Assembly: GCF_021033825.1 (NCBI RefSeq)
Contig: NZ_JAIFXZ010000024.1
Location: 1-44,504, forward strand
Source of the DNA: Dietzia aurantiaca
GTDB taxonomy: Bacteria; Actinomycetota; Actinomycetes; Mycobacteriales; Mycobacteriaceae
Length of the DNA: 44,504 nucleotides
Direction of reading: 5' to 3'
In this document: positions 9,326 through 18,872 of the stretch, one piece after another
Layout of the letters: each line of letters opens with the position of its first letter
Numbering within the stretch: position 1 is the first letter of the stretch
The notes under the pieces: generated by a model
Seen by the model: the letters and a program-made list of their open reading frames with translations, nothing else
What the model was told of the DNA's origin: nothing
Database searches by the model: none
Program-made: the position numbers and the translations under genes

Positions 9326-10558
9326 ATGAGCGAATCCACCAGCCAGCCCGCGTCTCAGCCGGCGTCCCAGCCAGCCTCGCCCGCCAAGGCCGACCGCCCT
9401 TTCGACATCGTGTTGTACGGCGCGACCGGGTTCACCGGCGGCCTGGTGGCCGAGTACCTGCTGCGGAACATGCCCGAGGGCGGCTCCTGGGCCGTCGCCG
9501 GGCGTAACCGCACCAAGCTCGATGCGGTGGTCGCACAATTGGCCGCGCAGTCGCCGGAGGTGCCCGCGCCCGGAGTCGTGGTGGCCGACACCGACGATCC
9601 GGCCTCGCTCGCCGAGATGGCACGTTCGACCCGCGTGATCATCACGACGGTGGGGCCGTACCTCGCGCACGGCGAGCCCCTGGTGGCCGCGTGCGCTGAA
9701 GCGGGCACCGACTACGTGGACCTGACCGGCGAGCCCGAGTTCGTCGACCGGATGTACCTCACCTACAACGACGCGGCGAAGGCCTCCGGCGCCCGCATCG
9801 TCCACGCCTGCGGTTTCGACTCCATCCCGCACGACCTGGGCGTCTTCTACACGATGAAGCAGGTTCCGGAGGACGTGCCCGCGGTGGTCTACGGGGCGGT
9901 CCACGCCGACGCACAGTTCTCGGGCGGCACCTTTCACTCGGCGATCGGACAGTTCGCCCGACTGCGGGAGGCGGCCAAGGCGGCAAAGCAGCGACGCCAT
10001 AAGGAGGGCAAGGTGCCCGGCCGGAGGATCAAGTCGATCCAGGGCAAGCCCCACCGCGACGAGGTGCTGGACCGTTTCCTGGTGCCGCTGCCCACGATCG
10101 ACCCTCAGATAGTCCTGCGTTCCGCCGCCGCGCTGGACAGCTACGGCCCGGACTTCACCTACTCTCACTACGCCTCCGTCGGCTCGCCGGTCACGGCCGT
10201 CGCCGGAATGGTCGGCGTCGGCGCGGTGGCGCTCGGCTCGCAGGTCGGGCCCGTCCGCTCGCAGATCCTCCGCCGGATCGAGCGGGGCGCCGGGCCGAGC
10301 GAGTCGCGCCGTGCCCGGTCCTCGTTCGACGTCACGTTCGTTGCGCTGGCGGGCGGCCGTCGGGTCGTCACGCGGGTCTCCGGTGGCGACCCCGGATACA
10401 CCGAGACGTCGATGATGCTCGCCGAGTCCGGCCTGTGCCTGGCATTCGACGATCTGCCGGCGCTGTCGGGGCAGCTCACCACCGCTCAGGCGATGGGAGA
10501 CGCCCTGCTGGAGCGGGTCGAGCGCGGTGGCCTGACGTTCGAGGTCCTCTCGTCGTAG
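9326..10558 (+). CDS. Saccharopine-dehydrogenase-like / trans-acting enoyl-reductase-like oxidoreductase
   Basis: A 410-aa NAD(P)-binding protein. After a low-complexity tail with repeated SQPA units (about 6-18) comes the Rossmann motif FDIVLYGATGFTGG and the AGRNRTKLD segment of the Sacchrp_dh_NADP family. The middle block TVGPYLAHGEPLVAACAEAGTDYVDLTGEPEF is typical of mycobacterial proteins annotated as trans-acting enoyl reductase or saccharopine dehydrogenase. In mycobacteria a relative works in phenolic glycolipid synthesis, but many family members have no known substrate, and I do not assign one here. It is a single-gene unit with its own promoter. Confidence 0.85.
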   Translation: MSESTSQPASQPASQPASPAKADRPFDIVLYGATGFTGGLVAEYLLRNMPEGGSWAVAGRNRTKLDAVVAQLAAQSPEVPAPGVVVADTDDPASLAEMARSTRVIITTVGPYLAHGEPLVAACAEAGTDYVDLTGEPEFVDRMYLTYNDAAKASGARIVHACGFDSIPHDLGVFYTMKQVPEDVPAVVYGAVHADAQFSGGTFHSAIGQFARLREAAKAAKQRRHKEGKVPGRRIKSIQGKPHRDEVLDRFLVPLPTIDPQIVLRSAAALDSYGPDFTYSHYASVGSPVTAVAGMVGVGAVALGSQVGPVRSQILRRIERGAGPSESRRARSSFDVTFVALAGGRRVVTRVSGGDPGYTETSMMLAESGLCLAFDDLPALSGQLTTAQAMGDALLERVERGGLTFEVLSS

Positions 10559-10611
10559 CGGCACCGGCAGCCCCGAGGCGGGCGTGGATTCGCCGGCCCG
10601 GGAAAGCCGAC

Positions 10612-10617
10612 TAGACT
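10612..10617 (+). promoter_or_regulatory. -10 element (TAGACT) of purL
   Basis: TAGACT is 7 nt before GTG 10625 with no Shine-Dalgarno sequence between, indicating a leaderless purL mRNA. Confidence 0.55.
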
Positions 10618-10624
10618 CTGCCGC

Positions 10625-12925
10625 GTGACCACTCCTGTCGATTCCACCGCGAACGCCGCAGCCACCCCCGACCTGGAGCAGCCCTGGGCCGAGCTCGGTC
10701 TCAAGGAGGACGAGTACGCCCGCATCAGGGAGATCCTCGGCCGGCGCCCCACGGACGCAGAGCTTGCCGTGTACTCCGTCATGTGGTCGGAGCACTGCTC
10801 CTACAAGTCGTCGAAGGTGCACCTGCGCTACTTCGGTGAGACCACCACGGACGAGATGCGCTCCTCGATGCTCGCGGGTATCGGTGAGAACGCCGGCGTG
10901 GTGGACATCGGCGACGGCTGGGCCGTGACGTTCAAGGTCGAGTCGCACAACAGCCCCTCGTACATCGAGCCGTACCAGGGCGCCGCGACCGGCGTCGGCG
11001 GCATCGTCCGCGACATCATGGCGATGGGCGCACGCCCGGTCGCCGTGATGGACCAGCTGCGTTTCGGACCGGCGGACGCGGACGACACGCACCGCGTCCT
11101 CCCCGGCGTGGTCGCGGGCATCGGTGGCTACGGCAACTGCCTGGGGCTTCCCAACATCGGCGGCGAGACGGTCTTCGACAAGTCCTACGCCGGCAATCCG
11201 CTCGTCAACGCGCTGTGCGCCGGCGTCATGCGGGTCGAGGACCTGCACCTGGCGTTCGCGTCCGGCACCGGCAATCGCATCATCCTGTTCGGCGCCCGCA
11301 CGGGTCTCGACGGCATCGGTGGCGTCTCGGTCCTCGCGTCGGAGAGCTTCGACGTGGACGACAACGGTGACCCGGTCAAGCCCCGCAAGCTGCCCAGCGT
11401 GCAGGTGGGCGACCCGTTCGCGGAGAAGGTGCTCATCGAGTGCTGCCTCGAGCTGTACCGCGAGAAGCTCGTGGTGGGAATCCAGGACCTCGGCGGTGCG
11501 GGCCTGGCTTGTGCCACGTCCGAGTTGGCTGCGGCCGGTGACGGCGGCATGCACATCGTGCTGGACAACGTCCCGCTGCGCGCCGAGGGCATGACCGCGG
11601 CCGAGATCCTGTCGAGTGAGTCGCAGGAGCGCATGTGCGCCGTGGTGGCGCCGGAGAACGTCGAGGCGTTCATGGAGGTGTGCCGCCGCTGGGACGTGCT
11701 GGCCAGCGACATCGGCGAGGTCACGGGCGGCGACCGCCTGACCATCGAGTTCAAGGGTGAGACCGTTCTGGACGCCCCGCCGGAGACCATCGCCGACGAG
11801 GGCCCGGTCTACGAGCGGCCCGTCGAGCGCCCGTCGGCCCAGGACGCGCTGCAGGCCGACACGACGGCGAAACTCACACGGCCGGCCACCGGCGAGGAGC
11901 TCCGCCAGACCCTGCTCGACATGGTCGCCAGCCCGGCACTGTGCTCGCGTGACTTCATCACCGATCAGTACGACCGCTACGTGCGCGGCAACACGATCCT
12001 CGCGGAGAACGCCGACGGCGGCGTTCTGCGGATCGACGAGGAGTCCGGTCGCGGCATCGCGCTGTCGACCGACGCCTCCGGCCGCTACACCCAGCTCGAC
12101 CCGTACACCGGCGCGCAGTTGGCGCTGGCGGAGGCCTACCGCAACGTGGCCGTCACCGGCGCGAGTCCGGTGGCCGTCACCAACTGCCTCAACTTCGGTT
12201 CCCCCGAGGACCCGGGCGTGATGTGGCAGTTCCGGGAGGCCGTCCACGGGCTGGCCGACGGCTGTGCCGAGCTCGGCATCCCGGTCACCGGCGGCAACGT
12301 CTCGTTCTACAACCAGACCGGCACCACACCGATCCTGCCGACCCCCGTCGTGGGTGTCCTCGGCGTGATCGACGACGTAGCCCGCCGCACGCCGACCGCG
12401 TTCGGCGAGACCCCCGGCGAGAGCGTCTACCTGCTGGGTGAGACCCGCGACGAGCTGGACGGGTCGATCTGGTCGCAGGTCGCGCACGGCCACCTCGGCG
12501 GCATGCCCCCGAAGGTCGACCTCACCTGGGAGGCCACGCTCGCGCGCATCCTGGCCACTGCCTCCAAGGACGGGCTCATCTCCAGTGCCCACGACCTGTC
12601 CGAGGGCGGGCTCGCCCAGGCGCTCGTCGAGTCGGCGCTGGCGGGAGAGTGCGGCCTGCGGGTCGTGCTGCCCGCGGACGCCGACCCGTTCGTGTGGCTG
12701 TTCTCCGAGTCGTCCGGTCGCGTGATCGTCTCGGTGCCCCGCGGCGAGGAGATCCGCTTCCAGCAGATGCTCACCGCGCAGAACATCCCGCACACCCGTA
12801 TCGGCGTCACCGACACCGACTCGGGCACCTTCGAGGTGCAGGACCAGTTCTCCCTGAGCACCGACGAGTTGCGCGCGGCGCACGAGGGGACCCTGTCGGC
12901 GCTGTTCGGCGTCGACCAGGTCTGA
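10625..12925 (+). CDS. purL: FGAM synthase subunit PurL (small form)
   Basis: The 766-aa ATP-dependent synthetase subunit of FGAM synthase, acting with PurQ and PurS encoded upstream. Length and the presence of separate purS and purQ show the small-PurL type. It contains two AIR-synthase-like halves; conserved blocks are [11 protein letters not shown] near the N-terminus, [23 protein letters not shown] (glycine-rich, nucleotide site), and in the second half [11 protein letters not shown] and [12 protein letters not shown]. Starts with GTG placed 7 nt after a -10 box. Confidence 0.97.
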   Translation: MTTPVDSTANAAATPDLEQPWAELGLKEDEYARIREILGRRPTDAELAVYSVMWSEHCSYKSSKVHLRYFGETTTDEMRSSMLAGIGENAGVVDIGDGWAVTFKVESHNSPSYIEPYQGAATGVGGIVRDIMAMGARPVAVMDQLRFGPADADDTHRVLPGVVAGIGGYGNCLGLPNIGGETVFDKSYAGNPLVNALCAGVMRVEDLHLAFASGTGNRIILFGARTGLDGIGGVSVLASESFDVDDNGDPVKPRKLPSVQVGDPFAEKVLIECCLELYREKLVVGIQDLGGAGLACATSELAAAGDGGMHIVLDNVPLRAEGMTAAEILSSESQERMCAVVAPENVEAFMEVCRRWDVLASDIGEVTGGDRLTIEFKGETVLDAPPETIADEGPVYERPVERPSAQDALQADTTAKLTRPATGEELRQTLLDMVASPALCSRDFITDQYDRYVRGNTILAENADGGVLRIDEESGRGIALSTDASGRYTQLDPYTGAQLALAEAYRNVAVTGASPVAVTNCLNFGSPEDPGVMWQFREAVHGLADGCAELGIPVTGGNVSFYNQTGTTPILPTPVVGVLGVIDDVARRTPTAFGETPGESVYLLGETRDELDGSIWSQVAHGHLGGMPPKVDLTWEATLARILATASKDGLISSAHDLSEGGLAQALVESALAGECGLRVVLPADADPFVWLFSESSGRVIVSVPRGEEIRFQQMLTAQNIPHTRIGVTDTDSGTFEVQDQFSLSTDELRAAHEGTLSALFGVDQV

Positions 12926-12939
12926 CCCGGCCTCGCCGG
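12925..12939 (+). terminator. Short hairpin after purL
   Basis: CCCGGC-CTC-GCCGGG directly overlapping the end of purL. A 6-bp stem is modest; it may be a weak terminator. Confidence 0.3.
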
Positions 12940-12994
12940 GCCGGAGACTGAGCCGGATCCGGGCCGGGGCGGGACCTGTGAAGGGGGCGGCGCT

Positions 12995-13663
12995 GTGCTG
13001 AATCTGCGCAGGCGGGAGAAGACGCTCGCCGTGGTCCTCGCCGGCACCGCGGGGTTCGTCGACGCCGTCGGCTTCCTCGAGGTCGGCGGCTTCTTCGTGT
13101 CGTTCATGAGCGGCAACTCCACCCGCATGGTGGTGGGCCTCGCCGAGGGCGATCTCGGGGGCGCGGGCATCGCCGCGGTGGTGCTCGTGTCGTTCTTCCT
13201 CGGCGCGGTCGGCGGGGCGCTGGTCACCCGCCGCCGCAACCTCGACGATCGCCCGGCCGTGCTGACCCTCGTCTCGGCGCTCCTGCTCATCGCCCTGGCT
13301 CTGCAACTGACCACCTCGGCCGCGCTCCTCGCCGTGCCCGTGGGGATCGCGGTGGTCGCCGCGGCGATGGGGTCCATGAACTCGGTGTTCCATACCCGCG
13401 GCGAGGTCTCACTCGGGGTCACCTATATGACGGGAGCGGTGGTCAAGTCCGCCCACCGGCTGGTCGACGCACTGTTCGGTGGATCCTGGGCGCCGTACCG
13501 GCAGCAGGTCGCGTTGTGGTCGGCGCTCGTCATCGGTGGCGTCCTGGGCGCGCTGCTACAGGTGTATATCGGGGTCGGCGCGCTGGGCGTGGCCGCGCTG
13601 GTCGTGCTCGGCACGCTGGCCACGACCGTGCTGGTGCGCAGGCGCGAGTGGCGCGCCCCGTGA
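12995..13663 (+). CDS. DUF1275 (YoaK-type) membrane protein
   Basis: A 222-aa integral membrane protein with about six hydrophobic segments. The family signature is complete: AGFVDAVGFLEVGGFFVSFMSGNSTRM in the first third and NSVFHTRGEVSLGVTYMTGAVVK in the second half. No biochemical role is established for the family that I can rely on. Start GTG 12995 has an AAGGGGGCGG purine-rich site before it. It is downstream of purL by 70 nt and may be read through from it; convergent with the next gene. Confidence 0.85.
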   Translation: MLNLRRREKTLAVVLAGTAGFVDAVGFLEVGGFFVSFMSGNSTRMVVGLAEGDLGGAGIAAVVLVSFFLGAVGGALVTRRRNLDDRPAVLTLVSALLLIALALQLTTSAALLAVPVGIAVVAAAMGSMNSVFHTRGEVSLGVTYMTGAVVKSAHRLVDALFGGSWAPYRQQVALWSALVIGGVLGALLQVYIGVGALGVAALVVLGTLATTVLVRRREWRAP

Positions 13664-13687
13664 GGGCGCCCGGCCGCCCGGTGGGGG

Positions 13688-14932
13688 TCAACCGCGTGGA
13701 CGGCGTTGTCGTCGTCGCTCGTCTCCCCGCCTCGGCGCCGCACCGCCGCGCGCCGCGGACCTGAGCCGGGCAGCCCGGTAGGCCTCGCGCGCGTCGAGGC
13801 CCCGCACCACCTCGTCGATCATCGGCCGCACGAACCGCGTGTGGTGTGCCGGGTCGGACGCCGCCGCGGCGGCCAGGTTGAGCGCGGAGAACGCCGCCAA
13901 CGTCAGCGCCACGCGCACCAGCGTGACGGAGAACGGCAGACCGAGCAGCAGGCCGTCGGGGTTGTCGCCGGCCCCGACAGTCCAGCGCGCCTCGGTGGCC
14001 TCCGGCACCGCGATCCACCCCAGGAAGACGAAGAACGCGAACACGAGCGCCGCGAACAGCGCCGCCTGGATGAGGGTCGCCAGTACCGGCACGAGCAGCA
14101 CGTTGACGCGCTCGGCCGGGCGCAGCGGGGTGTCGGTGGACCACTGCTGCAGCTCGAGCCGGATGTCGTCGCGCGTCGTGATGCCCACCAGCAGGACGGT
14201 CAACGCGACCATCACACCGATGACCGCGACCGTCCGCGGCCACGACAGCGCCACCATCACCTGCCAGATCTCCGCGCTGAAGAACAGGAACAGCACGGCC
14301 AGCATGAGGATCGGCAGCACGCGCGCCACCATCGGCCCCATCGTGCCGAGTTCGCGCCGGACGCGCCGCGCGGACCAGCGCACCAGCGACCCCACGCCCG
14401 CGTAGGTGCCGACCAGGACCAGCGCGGCGGCGAGGAGGGTGTCGCGGAGGGTGGGGCCGTCCTGGGAGGAGAAGACGACGACGGGGACGACGACGAGGGC
14501 CAGCAGCGACCCGAGCCCGACCGCGAAGGCGGCCGCCCGGGGAACGCGCCGGGCGACCTTCCCCGTGAGCCATCCCAGGACGGGGGCGGCCACCGCGAGC
14601 GCGATCGCCAGAGCGAGGAGTTCGATGATCGGCTCCGAGGCGGCGAACAGGTCGGGCCGGGTGGGGTCGTCGTCGATGCCGAACTCGTCGAGGAACGCGA
14701 CGGCCAGATCGTTGGAGCGGTCGAGCGCGGCGACGGCCGTACCGAATACCGCGAGCCCGGCGGCGAACCCGGCGCAGCGGGGCAGGAGGTCGCGAAGCCG
14801 CGCGGACGGGGCGATCATCATCGGCAGGCCCAGCGCGCGGAGGTGGTCCTCGTGGGCGCGCGGCCTGCTCGCGGGGGTCGGCGCGGGGGTCGGCACAGGG
14901 GCCGGCTCGGGGGAGGGGGCGGACGCGGGCAC
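13688..14932 (-). CDS. Conserved multi-pass membrane protein, function unknown
   Basis: A 414-aa protein beginning at GTG 14932 with a proline/alanine-rich cytosolic tail (about 1-24), then around eight to nine hydrophobic segments, among them FAAGLAVFGTAVAAL, IIELLALAIALAVAAPVLGW, LLALVVVPVVVF and ILMLAVLFLFFSAEI. The C-terminus is a charged soluble tail with HTRFVRPMIDEVVRGLDAREAYRAA and then a basic stretch. The C-terminal block looks like that of unnamed actinobacterial membrane proteins, but I do not recognise a family with a function. Divergent from the LssY_C gene; both have leaderless-type -10 boxes 36 bp apart. Confidence 0.75.
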   Translation of the reverse strand: MPASAPSPEPAPVPTPAPTPASRPRAHEDHLRALGLPMMIAPSARLRDLLPRCAGFAAGLAVFGTAVAALDRSNDLAVAFLDEFGIDDDPTRPDLFAASEPIIELLALAIALAVAAPVLGWLTGKVARRVPRAAAFAVGLGSLLALVVVPVVVFSSQDGPTLRDTLLAAALVLVGTYAGVGSLVRWSARRVRRELGTMGPMVARVLPILMLAVLFLFFSAEIWQVMVALSWPRTVAVIGVMVALTVLLVGITTRDDIRLELQQWSTDTPLRPAERVNVLLVPVLATLIQAALFAALVFAFFVFLGWIAVPEATEARWTVGAGDNPDGLLLGLPFSVTLVRVALTLAAFSALNLAAAAASDPAHHTRFVRPMIDEVVRGLDAREAYRAARLRSAARGGAAPRRGDERRRQRRPRG

Positions 14933-14938
14933 GAGGTC

Positions 14939-14944
14939 AGTCTC
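14939..14944 (-). promoter_or_regulatory. -10 element (GAGACT) of the minus-strand membrane gene
   Basis: Read on the minus strand, GAGACT precedes GTG 14932 by 6 nt, supporting that start over an internal ATG. Confidence 0.4.
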
Positions 14945-14980
14945 GCAGCGATCGCGATGTCCCGGGCGTGGACCGCGGAC

Positions 14981-14986
14981 TATCGT
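14981..14986 (+). promoter_or_regulatory. -10 element (TATCGT) of the LssY_C gene
   Basis: TATCGT is 6 nt before ATG 14993; leaderless arrangement. Divergent with the -10 at 14939. Confidence 0.45.
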
Positions 14987-14992
14987 CGAGCC

Positions 14993-16576
14993 ATGTCCAC
15001 CAGTGAGCGCGCGGGGTCGGCCGCGCGACCGGCCCGGCCACCGGCCGCCCCGCAGGCCGCGCCACCGTCAGCCCCGCCGAGCGGCGTGGCGACCCCGGCC
15101 GGTCGCCGCGACCTCACGTCCCGCCCCACTTCGCCGCCGGTGTACGTGAGCCTGCCGTCCAAGATCCGCGACGACGCGGTACGGCGGCCGCTGCCCGGCC
15201 AGCTGGTCGACACGGTGTACTTCGTCTTCGCCACGGTGGCGGCGGTGTGGCTGGCATGGCGGCTGATGGACGATGCCTGGCACCGGACCTGGTGGAGCGT
15301 GACTCTGCTGGTGCCGTTCTGGCTGCTGGTGGCGTACCTGGTGCTGCCGCGGTTGCAGACGCTGCTGACGTCGGTCTACGTGCCGGGCTACTTCATTGCG
15401 CGGACCCGCACCTCGGACGGGCTGCTGGGCGACCCGGTCAATCTCGCGGTCGACGGCACCGCCCGCCAGATCCACGAGGCGATGACCGCCTGCGGCTGGG
15501 TGCTGGCCGACGACATCACGCTCCGCTCCTCGTGGGGGATCATCGCCTCCTCGGTGTTCCGGCGGTCCTACCCGGCCGCGCCGGTGAGCCCGCTGCGGCT
15601 CTTCGGGCGTCGGCAGTGCCTGGCCTACCAGCAGGAGGTCGAGGGCAACGCCGCGCAGCGTCACCACGTGCGATTCTGGCGCTGCCCCGACGGGTGGCTG
15701 CTGCCGGGCGGGCACCGTGTCCAGTGGCTCGGCGCCGGCACGTATGACCGCGCGGTGGGGTTGTCGCTGTTCACGCTGCAGGTCACGCACAAGATCGACG
15801 CCGACATCGACGTGGAACGCGACTACATCGTGGACTCGATCCTCTACAACGTGCCCGAGTCGACGGTGCGCGTACTGGAGAACTTCTCCACCGGCTACCA
15901 CCACCGCAACGGGGGCGGCGACCAGATCCACACCGATGGCGACCTACCGGTGATCGACCTGGGCGCGGTCGAGGTGGCGGAGACCTCGGCAGCCGAGCTG
16001 TCGGCCGAGGTGGTGCGCGCCGCGCGCGGTTACGACGATCCGCAGGCCGAGGGCGGCGTGGCCTCGGGGGACCCCGACCGGCCCGCCGATGACACCCCGC
16101 CCGATCCCGGCCACCTGCCCCGGCCGGCCGCGTTGACCGCCGCTGTCGCGCTGGTCGCGGTATCCGTGGTGATCCTGTTGATACTCGCGGTCCGCGACCT
16201 GGTCGACGGCGTGGACCTCGACGATTTCGCGGGCCTGGAGCAGTCCGAGGTGGTGCCGGCGATGATCGCACTGGCGGTGTTCATCGGGGCTGTCTACGGC
16301 GCGATGGGCGTGTTGGCGGTGCTGACCTATCTGGGGTACGCACGGCCGCGCGTGTGGCTGCTGGCTATGGCCGCGGTCAGCACGGTCTCCACCGAGTACG
16401 GGCGTCTGACCACGGAGGCCGAGACCGACACCTTCCTGGGCGGCTACCCCGCGCTGGCGGTTAACGTGCTCATCATGCTGTTGTTGACCAGCGCGGCCAC
16501 CCGGACGTGGAGTCGTCGCACCGCGCGGGACCGGCGGGAGCACCGCCGCGCCGAGCGGAGCGGGGCCCCGGAGTGA
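14993..16576 (+). CDS. LssY_C-domain membrane protein
   Basis: A 527-aa protein. Residues 1-50 are a disordered Ala/Pro tail; hydrophobic segments at about 74-91 and 101-119 anchor a soluble LssY_C-like domain (about 128-320), recognised by DPVNLAVDGTARQIHEAMTACGW, the SSWGIIASSVFRRSYPAAPVSPL block and GAGTYDRAVGLSLFTLQVTHKI. A charged linker follows and then about four more membrane segments to the C-terminus. LssY_C was named from a Legionella secretion-linked protein but its role is not known. The stop overlaps the start of the next gene (GTGA). Confidence 0.82.
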   Translation: MSTSERAGSAARPARPPAAPQAAPPSAPPSGVATPAGRRDLTSRPTSPPVYVSLPSKIRDDAVRRPLPGQLVDTVYFVFATVAAVWLAWRLMDDAWHRTWWSVTLLVPFWLLVAYLVLPRLQTLLTSVYVPGYFIARTRTSDGLLGDPVNLAVDGTARQIHEAMTACGWVLADDITLRSSWGIIASSVFRRSYPAAPVSPLRLFGRRQCLAYQQEVEGNAAQRHHVRFWRCPDGWLLPGGHRVQWLGAGTYDRAVGLSLFTLQVTHKIDADIDVERDYIVDSILYNVPESTVRVLENFSTGYHHRNGGGDQIHTDGDLPVIDLGAVEVAETSAAELSAEVVRAARGYDDPQAEGGVASGDPDRPADDTPPDPGHLPRPAALTAAVALVAVSVVILLILAVRDLVDGVDLDDFAGLEQSEVVPAMIALAVFIGAVYGAMGVLAVLTYLGYARPRVWLLAMAAVSTVSTEYGRLTTEAETDTFLGGYPALAVNVLIMLLLTSAATRTWSRRTARDRREHRRAERSGAPE

Positions 16577-16986
16577 GCCGCGTCCCCGATGCCGCGCAGG
16601 TGCGCGCGGCCGTCGAGGCAGTCCGCGAGTGGCTCGACGACGACAACGCAGACTCCGGTGACGTCGATACCGAGGCCGTGCCCACGCCCGGTCGTTCGGC
16701 TCTCGCGGCCGCCGTCCGGGGGACGGTCGGCATTCTCGCGGCCGAGCTTCCCGGGCATGCGGTGGAGGTCCGAGTGCCGCCGTTCGCCGCCGCGCAGTGC
16801 GTGGAGGGGCCGCGGCACACGCGTGGCAGCCCGCCCAACGTGGTGGAGACCGACGCGCGTACGTGGCTTCTGCTCGCGACCGGCCGTCTCGACTGGGACG
16901 CGGCCGTGGACTCGGGTCGGGTCCGGGCGTCGGGGACGCGCGCGTCCGCGGTGGCCGCGGGGTTGCCCGTCGTGCGGACGGCGTGA
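16573..16986 (+). CDS. Sterol-carrier-like small protein (Rv0807 type)
   Basis: A 137-aa soluble protein from GTG 16573, overlapping the previous stop by 4 nt. The pattern of a helical N-terminus, VEVRVPPFAAAQCVEG, a short spacer with GSPPNVVETDARTWLLLATGRLDWD and GRVRASGTRASAVAAGLPVV fits the sterol carrier (SCP2-like) family protein that precedes purF in mycobacteria (Rv0807). A ligand has not been established that I know of. Translational coupling to the LssY_C gene suggests they are co-expressed. Confidence 0.78.
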   Translation: MSRVPDAAQVRAAVEAVREWLDDDNADSGDVDTEAVPTPGRSALAAAVRGTVGILAAELPGHAVEVRVPPFAAAQCVEGPRHTRGSPPNVVETDARTWLLLATGRLDWDAAVDSGRVRASGTRASAVAAGLPVVRTA

Positions 16987-17086
16987 AGTGACCGTCCCTC
17001 GTAATCGGGGCTCTCACCGCCGGGCTCCGGGGGCGTCGGGGGAGCGAAGTGCGCCGGGGACTTGGGGGGAGCGGGGTCGGTGTACG

Positions 17087-17092
17087 TAGACT
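17087..17092 (+). promoter_or_regulatory. -10 candidate (TAGACT) of purF
   Basis: TAGACT in the 170-bp gap before purF; unlike most promoters here it would leave a leader of about 58 nt, and purF has a GAGGGAG ribosome site at 17141-17147. Confidence 0.4.
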
Positions 17093-17156
17093 TGTGCGGA
17101 ACCGTCGGGGGTCGCCCGGACGGGAATGCCCTGAAGCCGTGAGGGAGCGCCAGCAG

Positions 17157-18836
17157 GTGGAGAGTTCGTCAACACGTCCGGCACCGACCGGGTCACTCCG
17201 CCGCACCGGTGGCCGTAGCGCCGCCGTGGGGCTGGGTCTGCCGGATCCGTCCGCGCCCGGCCCGACCGGCCTACCGATCGACACCGAGCGCATCGGCCCC
17301 GTCGAGGAGTGCGGTGTCTTCGGTGTGTGGGCCCCGGGCGAGGACGTCGCCAAGCTCACCTATTACGGCCTGTACGCGCTACAGCACCGGGGTCAGGAGG
17401 CGGCCGGTATCGCCGTGGCCGACGGCGAGCAGGTGCTGGTCTACAAAGATCTCGGCCTGGTCAGCCAGGTGTTCGACGAGAAGACCCTCGAGTCGATGCA
17501 CGGACACATCGCGGTGGGCCACTGTCGTTACTCGACGACCGGCGCGGCCACCTGGGACAACGCCCAGCCGATGTTCCGGCCCACGGTCGACGGCGGCTCG
17601 GTGGTGCTCGGCCACAACGGAAACCTGGTCAACACCGTCGAGCTCAAGCGGCACGCCGAGTCGCTGGGCATCCGCGGCTACTCCGCGGACAGCGCACATT
17701 CCGACTCGGACATCGTCACCACGCTGCTGGCGCACGAGGCGTACGACGGCGGGCTGGAGGAGGCGGCCGCGCGGCTGCTGCCCCGTCTGCGCGGCGCCTA
17801 CTGCCTGACGTTCGCCGACGAGCACACCCTGTACGCGGCCCGCGACCCGCACGGTGTGCGGCCGCTCGTGCTCGGCCGGCTGGAGCGCGGCTGGGTGGTG
17901 GCATCGGAGACCTCCGCACTGGACATCGTGGGCGCCTCCTTCGTCCGCGACATCGAGCCGGGTGAGCTCATCGCGATCGACGGCGACGGGGTGCGCTCCC
18001 GCCGGATCGCCGAGGCCACGCCCAAGACGTGTGTGTTCGAGTACGTGTACCTGGCCCGGCCCGACTCGTGGATCAACGAGCGATCGGTCAACTCGGCGCG
18101 GGTGGAGATCGGACGTCGCCTGGCCGCCGAGCACCCGGTCGAGGCCGACCTGGTGATCCCGGTCCCCGAGTCCGGGACGCCGGCCGCGGTCGGATACGCC
18201 CAGGGCTCCGGCATCCCGTTCGGGCAGGGTCTGACCAAGAACGCCTACGTCGGGCGTACGTTCATCCAGCCCAGCCAGACCATCCGCCAGCTGGGCATCC
18301 GGCTCAAGCTCAACCCGCTGCGCGAGGTGATCCGCGGGCGCAAGCTCGTGGTGGTGGACGACTCGATCGTCCGCGGGAACACGCAGCGCGCGCTGATCCG
18401 GATGCTCCGTGAGGCGGGCGCGGCCGAGGTGCACGTGCGGATCGCGTCGCCGCCGGTGCGGTGGCCGTGCTTCTACGGCATCGACTTCGCCAGCCCGGCC
18501 GAGCTCATCGCCAACGGTGTCGACGTCACCGACGGCATGCTCGAGGGCGTCCGTCGGGCCATCGGCGCCGACAGCCTCGGCTACGTCTCCGTGGACGGCA
18601 TGATCGAGGCCAGCGGGCAGCCGCGCGACGAGCTGTGCGCCGCCTGCTTCGACGGCCACTACCCGATCGCGCTGCCGGACGACTCACCCATGAGCGCCGC
18701 TGTGCGTGCGCTCGCCGCGGAGGTCGAGGACGAGCCCGAGAGCCCGTCCCTGGCCACCGGATCCCCGGCCCCCGGGCCCCACGACTTCCGGCTCGCGGCC
18801 CCGAGCGACAGCCTGGACGTCGTCCGCCGACCCTGA
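17157..18836 (+). CDS. purF: Amidophosphoribosyltransferase
   Basis: Makes phosphoribosylamine from PRPP and glutamine, the first committed step of purine synthesis. From GTG 17157 it has 559 aa with a long propeptide; cleavage before Cys52 (EECGVFGVWAP) would free the N-terminal nucleophile of the Ntn glutaminase domain. The PRPP loop is VVVDDSIVRGNT. Cysteines in KTCVFEY, RWPCFYG and CAAC match the four ligands of the Bacillus-type [4Fe-4S] cluster. GTG 17157 is chosen for GAGGGAG 9 nt before it; in-frame GTG 17139 is possible. purM follows after 36 nt. Confidence 0.95.
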   Translation: MESSSTRPAPTGSLRRTGGRSAAVGLGLPDPSAPGPTGLPIDTERIGPVEECGVFGVWAPGEDVAKLTYYGLYALQHRGQEAAGIAVADGEQVLVYKDLGLVSQVFDEKTLESMHGHIAVGHCRYSTTGAATWDNAQPMFRPTVDGGSVVLGHNGNLVNTVELKRHAESLGIRGYSADSAHSDSDIVTTLLAHEAYDGGLEEAAARLLPRLRGAYCLTFADEHTLYAARDPHGVRPLVLGRLERGWVVASETSALDIVGASFVRDIEPGELIAIDGDGVRSRRIAEATPKTCVFEYVYLARPDSWINERSVNSARVEIGRRLAAEHPVEADLVIPVPESGTPAAVGYAQGSGIPFGQGLTKNAYVGRTFIQPSQTIRQLGIRLKLNPLREVIRGRKLVVVDDSIVRGNTQRALIRMLREAGAAEVHVRIASPPVRWPCFYGIDFASPAELIANGVDVTDGMLEGVRRAIGADSLGYVSVDGMIEASGQPRDELCAACFDGHYPIALPDDSPMSAAVRALAAEVEDEPESPSLATGSPAPGPHDFRLAAPSDSLDVVRRP

Positions 18837-18872
18837 CCGGGCACCCGAGAAGGGGCCCACGAGGAGACACAC

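Noticed and set aside
9122-13393. A 1423-codon open frame on the minus strand opposite purL and its neighbour
   Set aside because: It lies antisense to purL and the reductase gene, both with clear family motifs; long antisense frames are expected in high-GC DNA and the composition (Arg/His/Asp/Val-rich, no motifs) is not protein-like.
13706-14992. Upstream in-frame extension of the LssY_C gene
   Set aside because: The extension is His/Arg-rich shadow sequence opposite the minus-strand membrane gene, while a -10 box and the natural start lie at 14981-14993.
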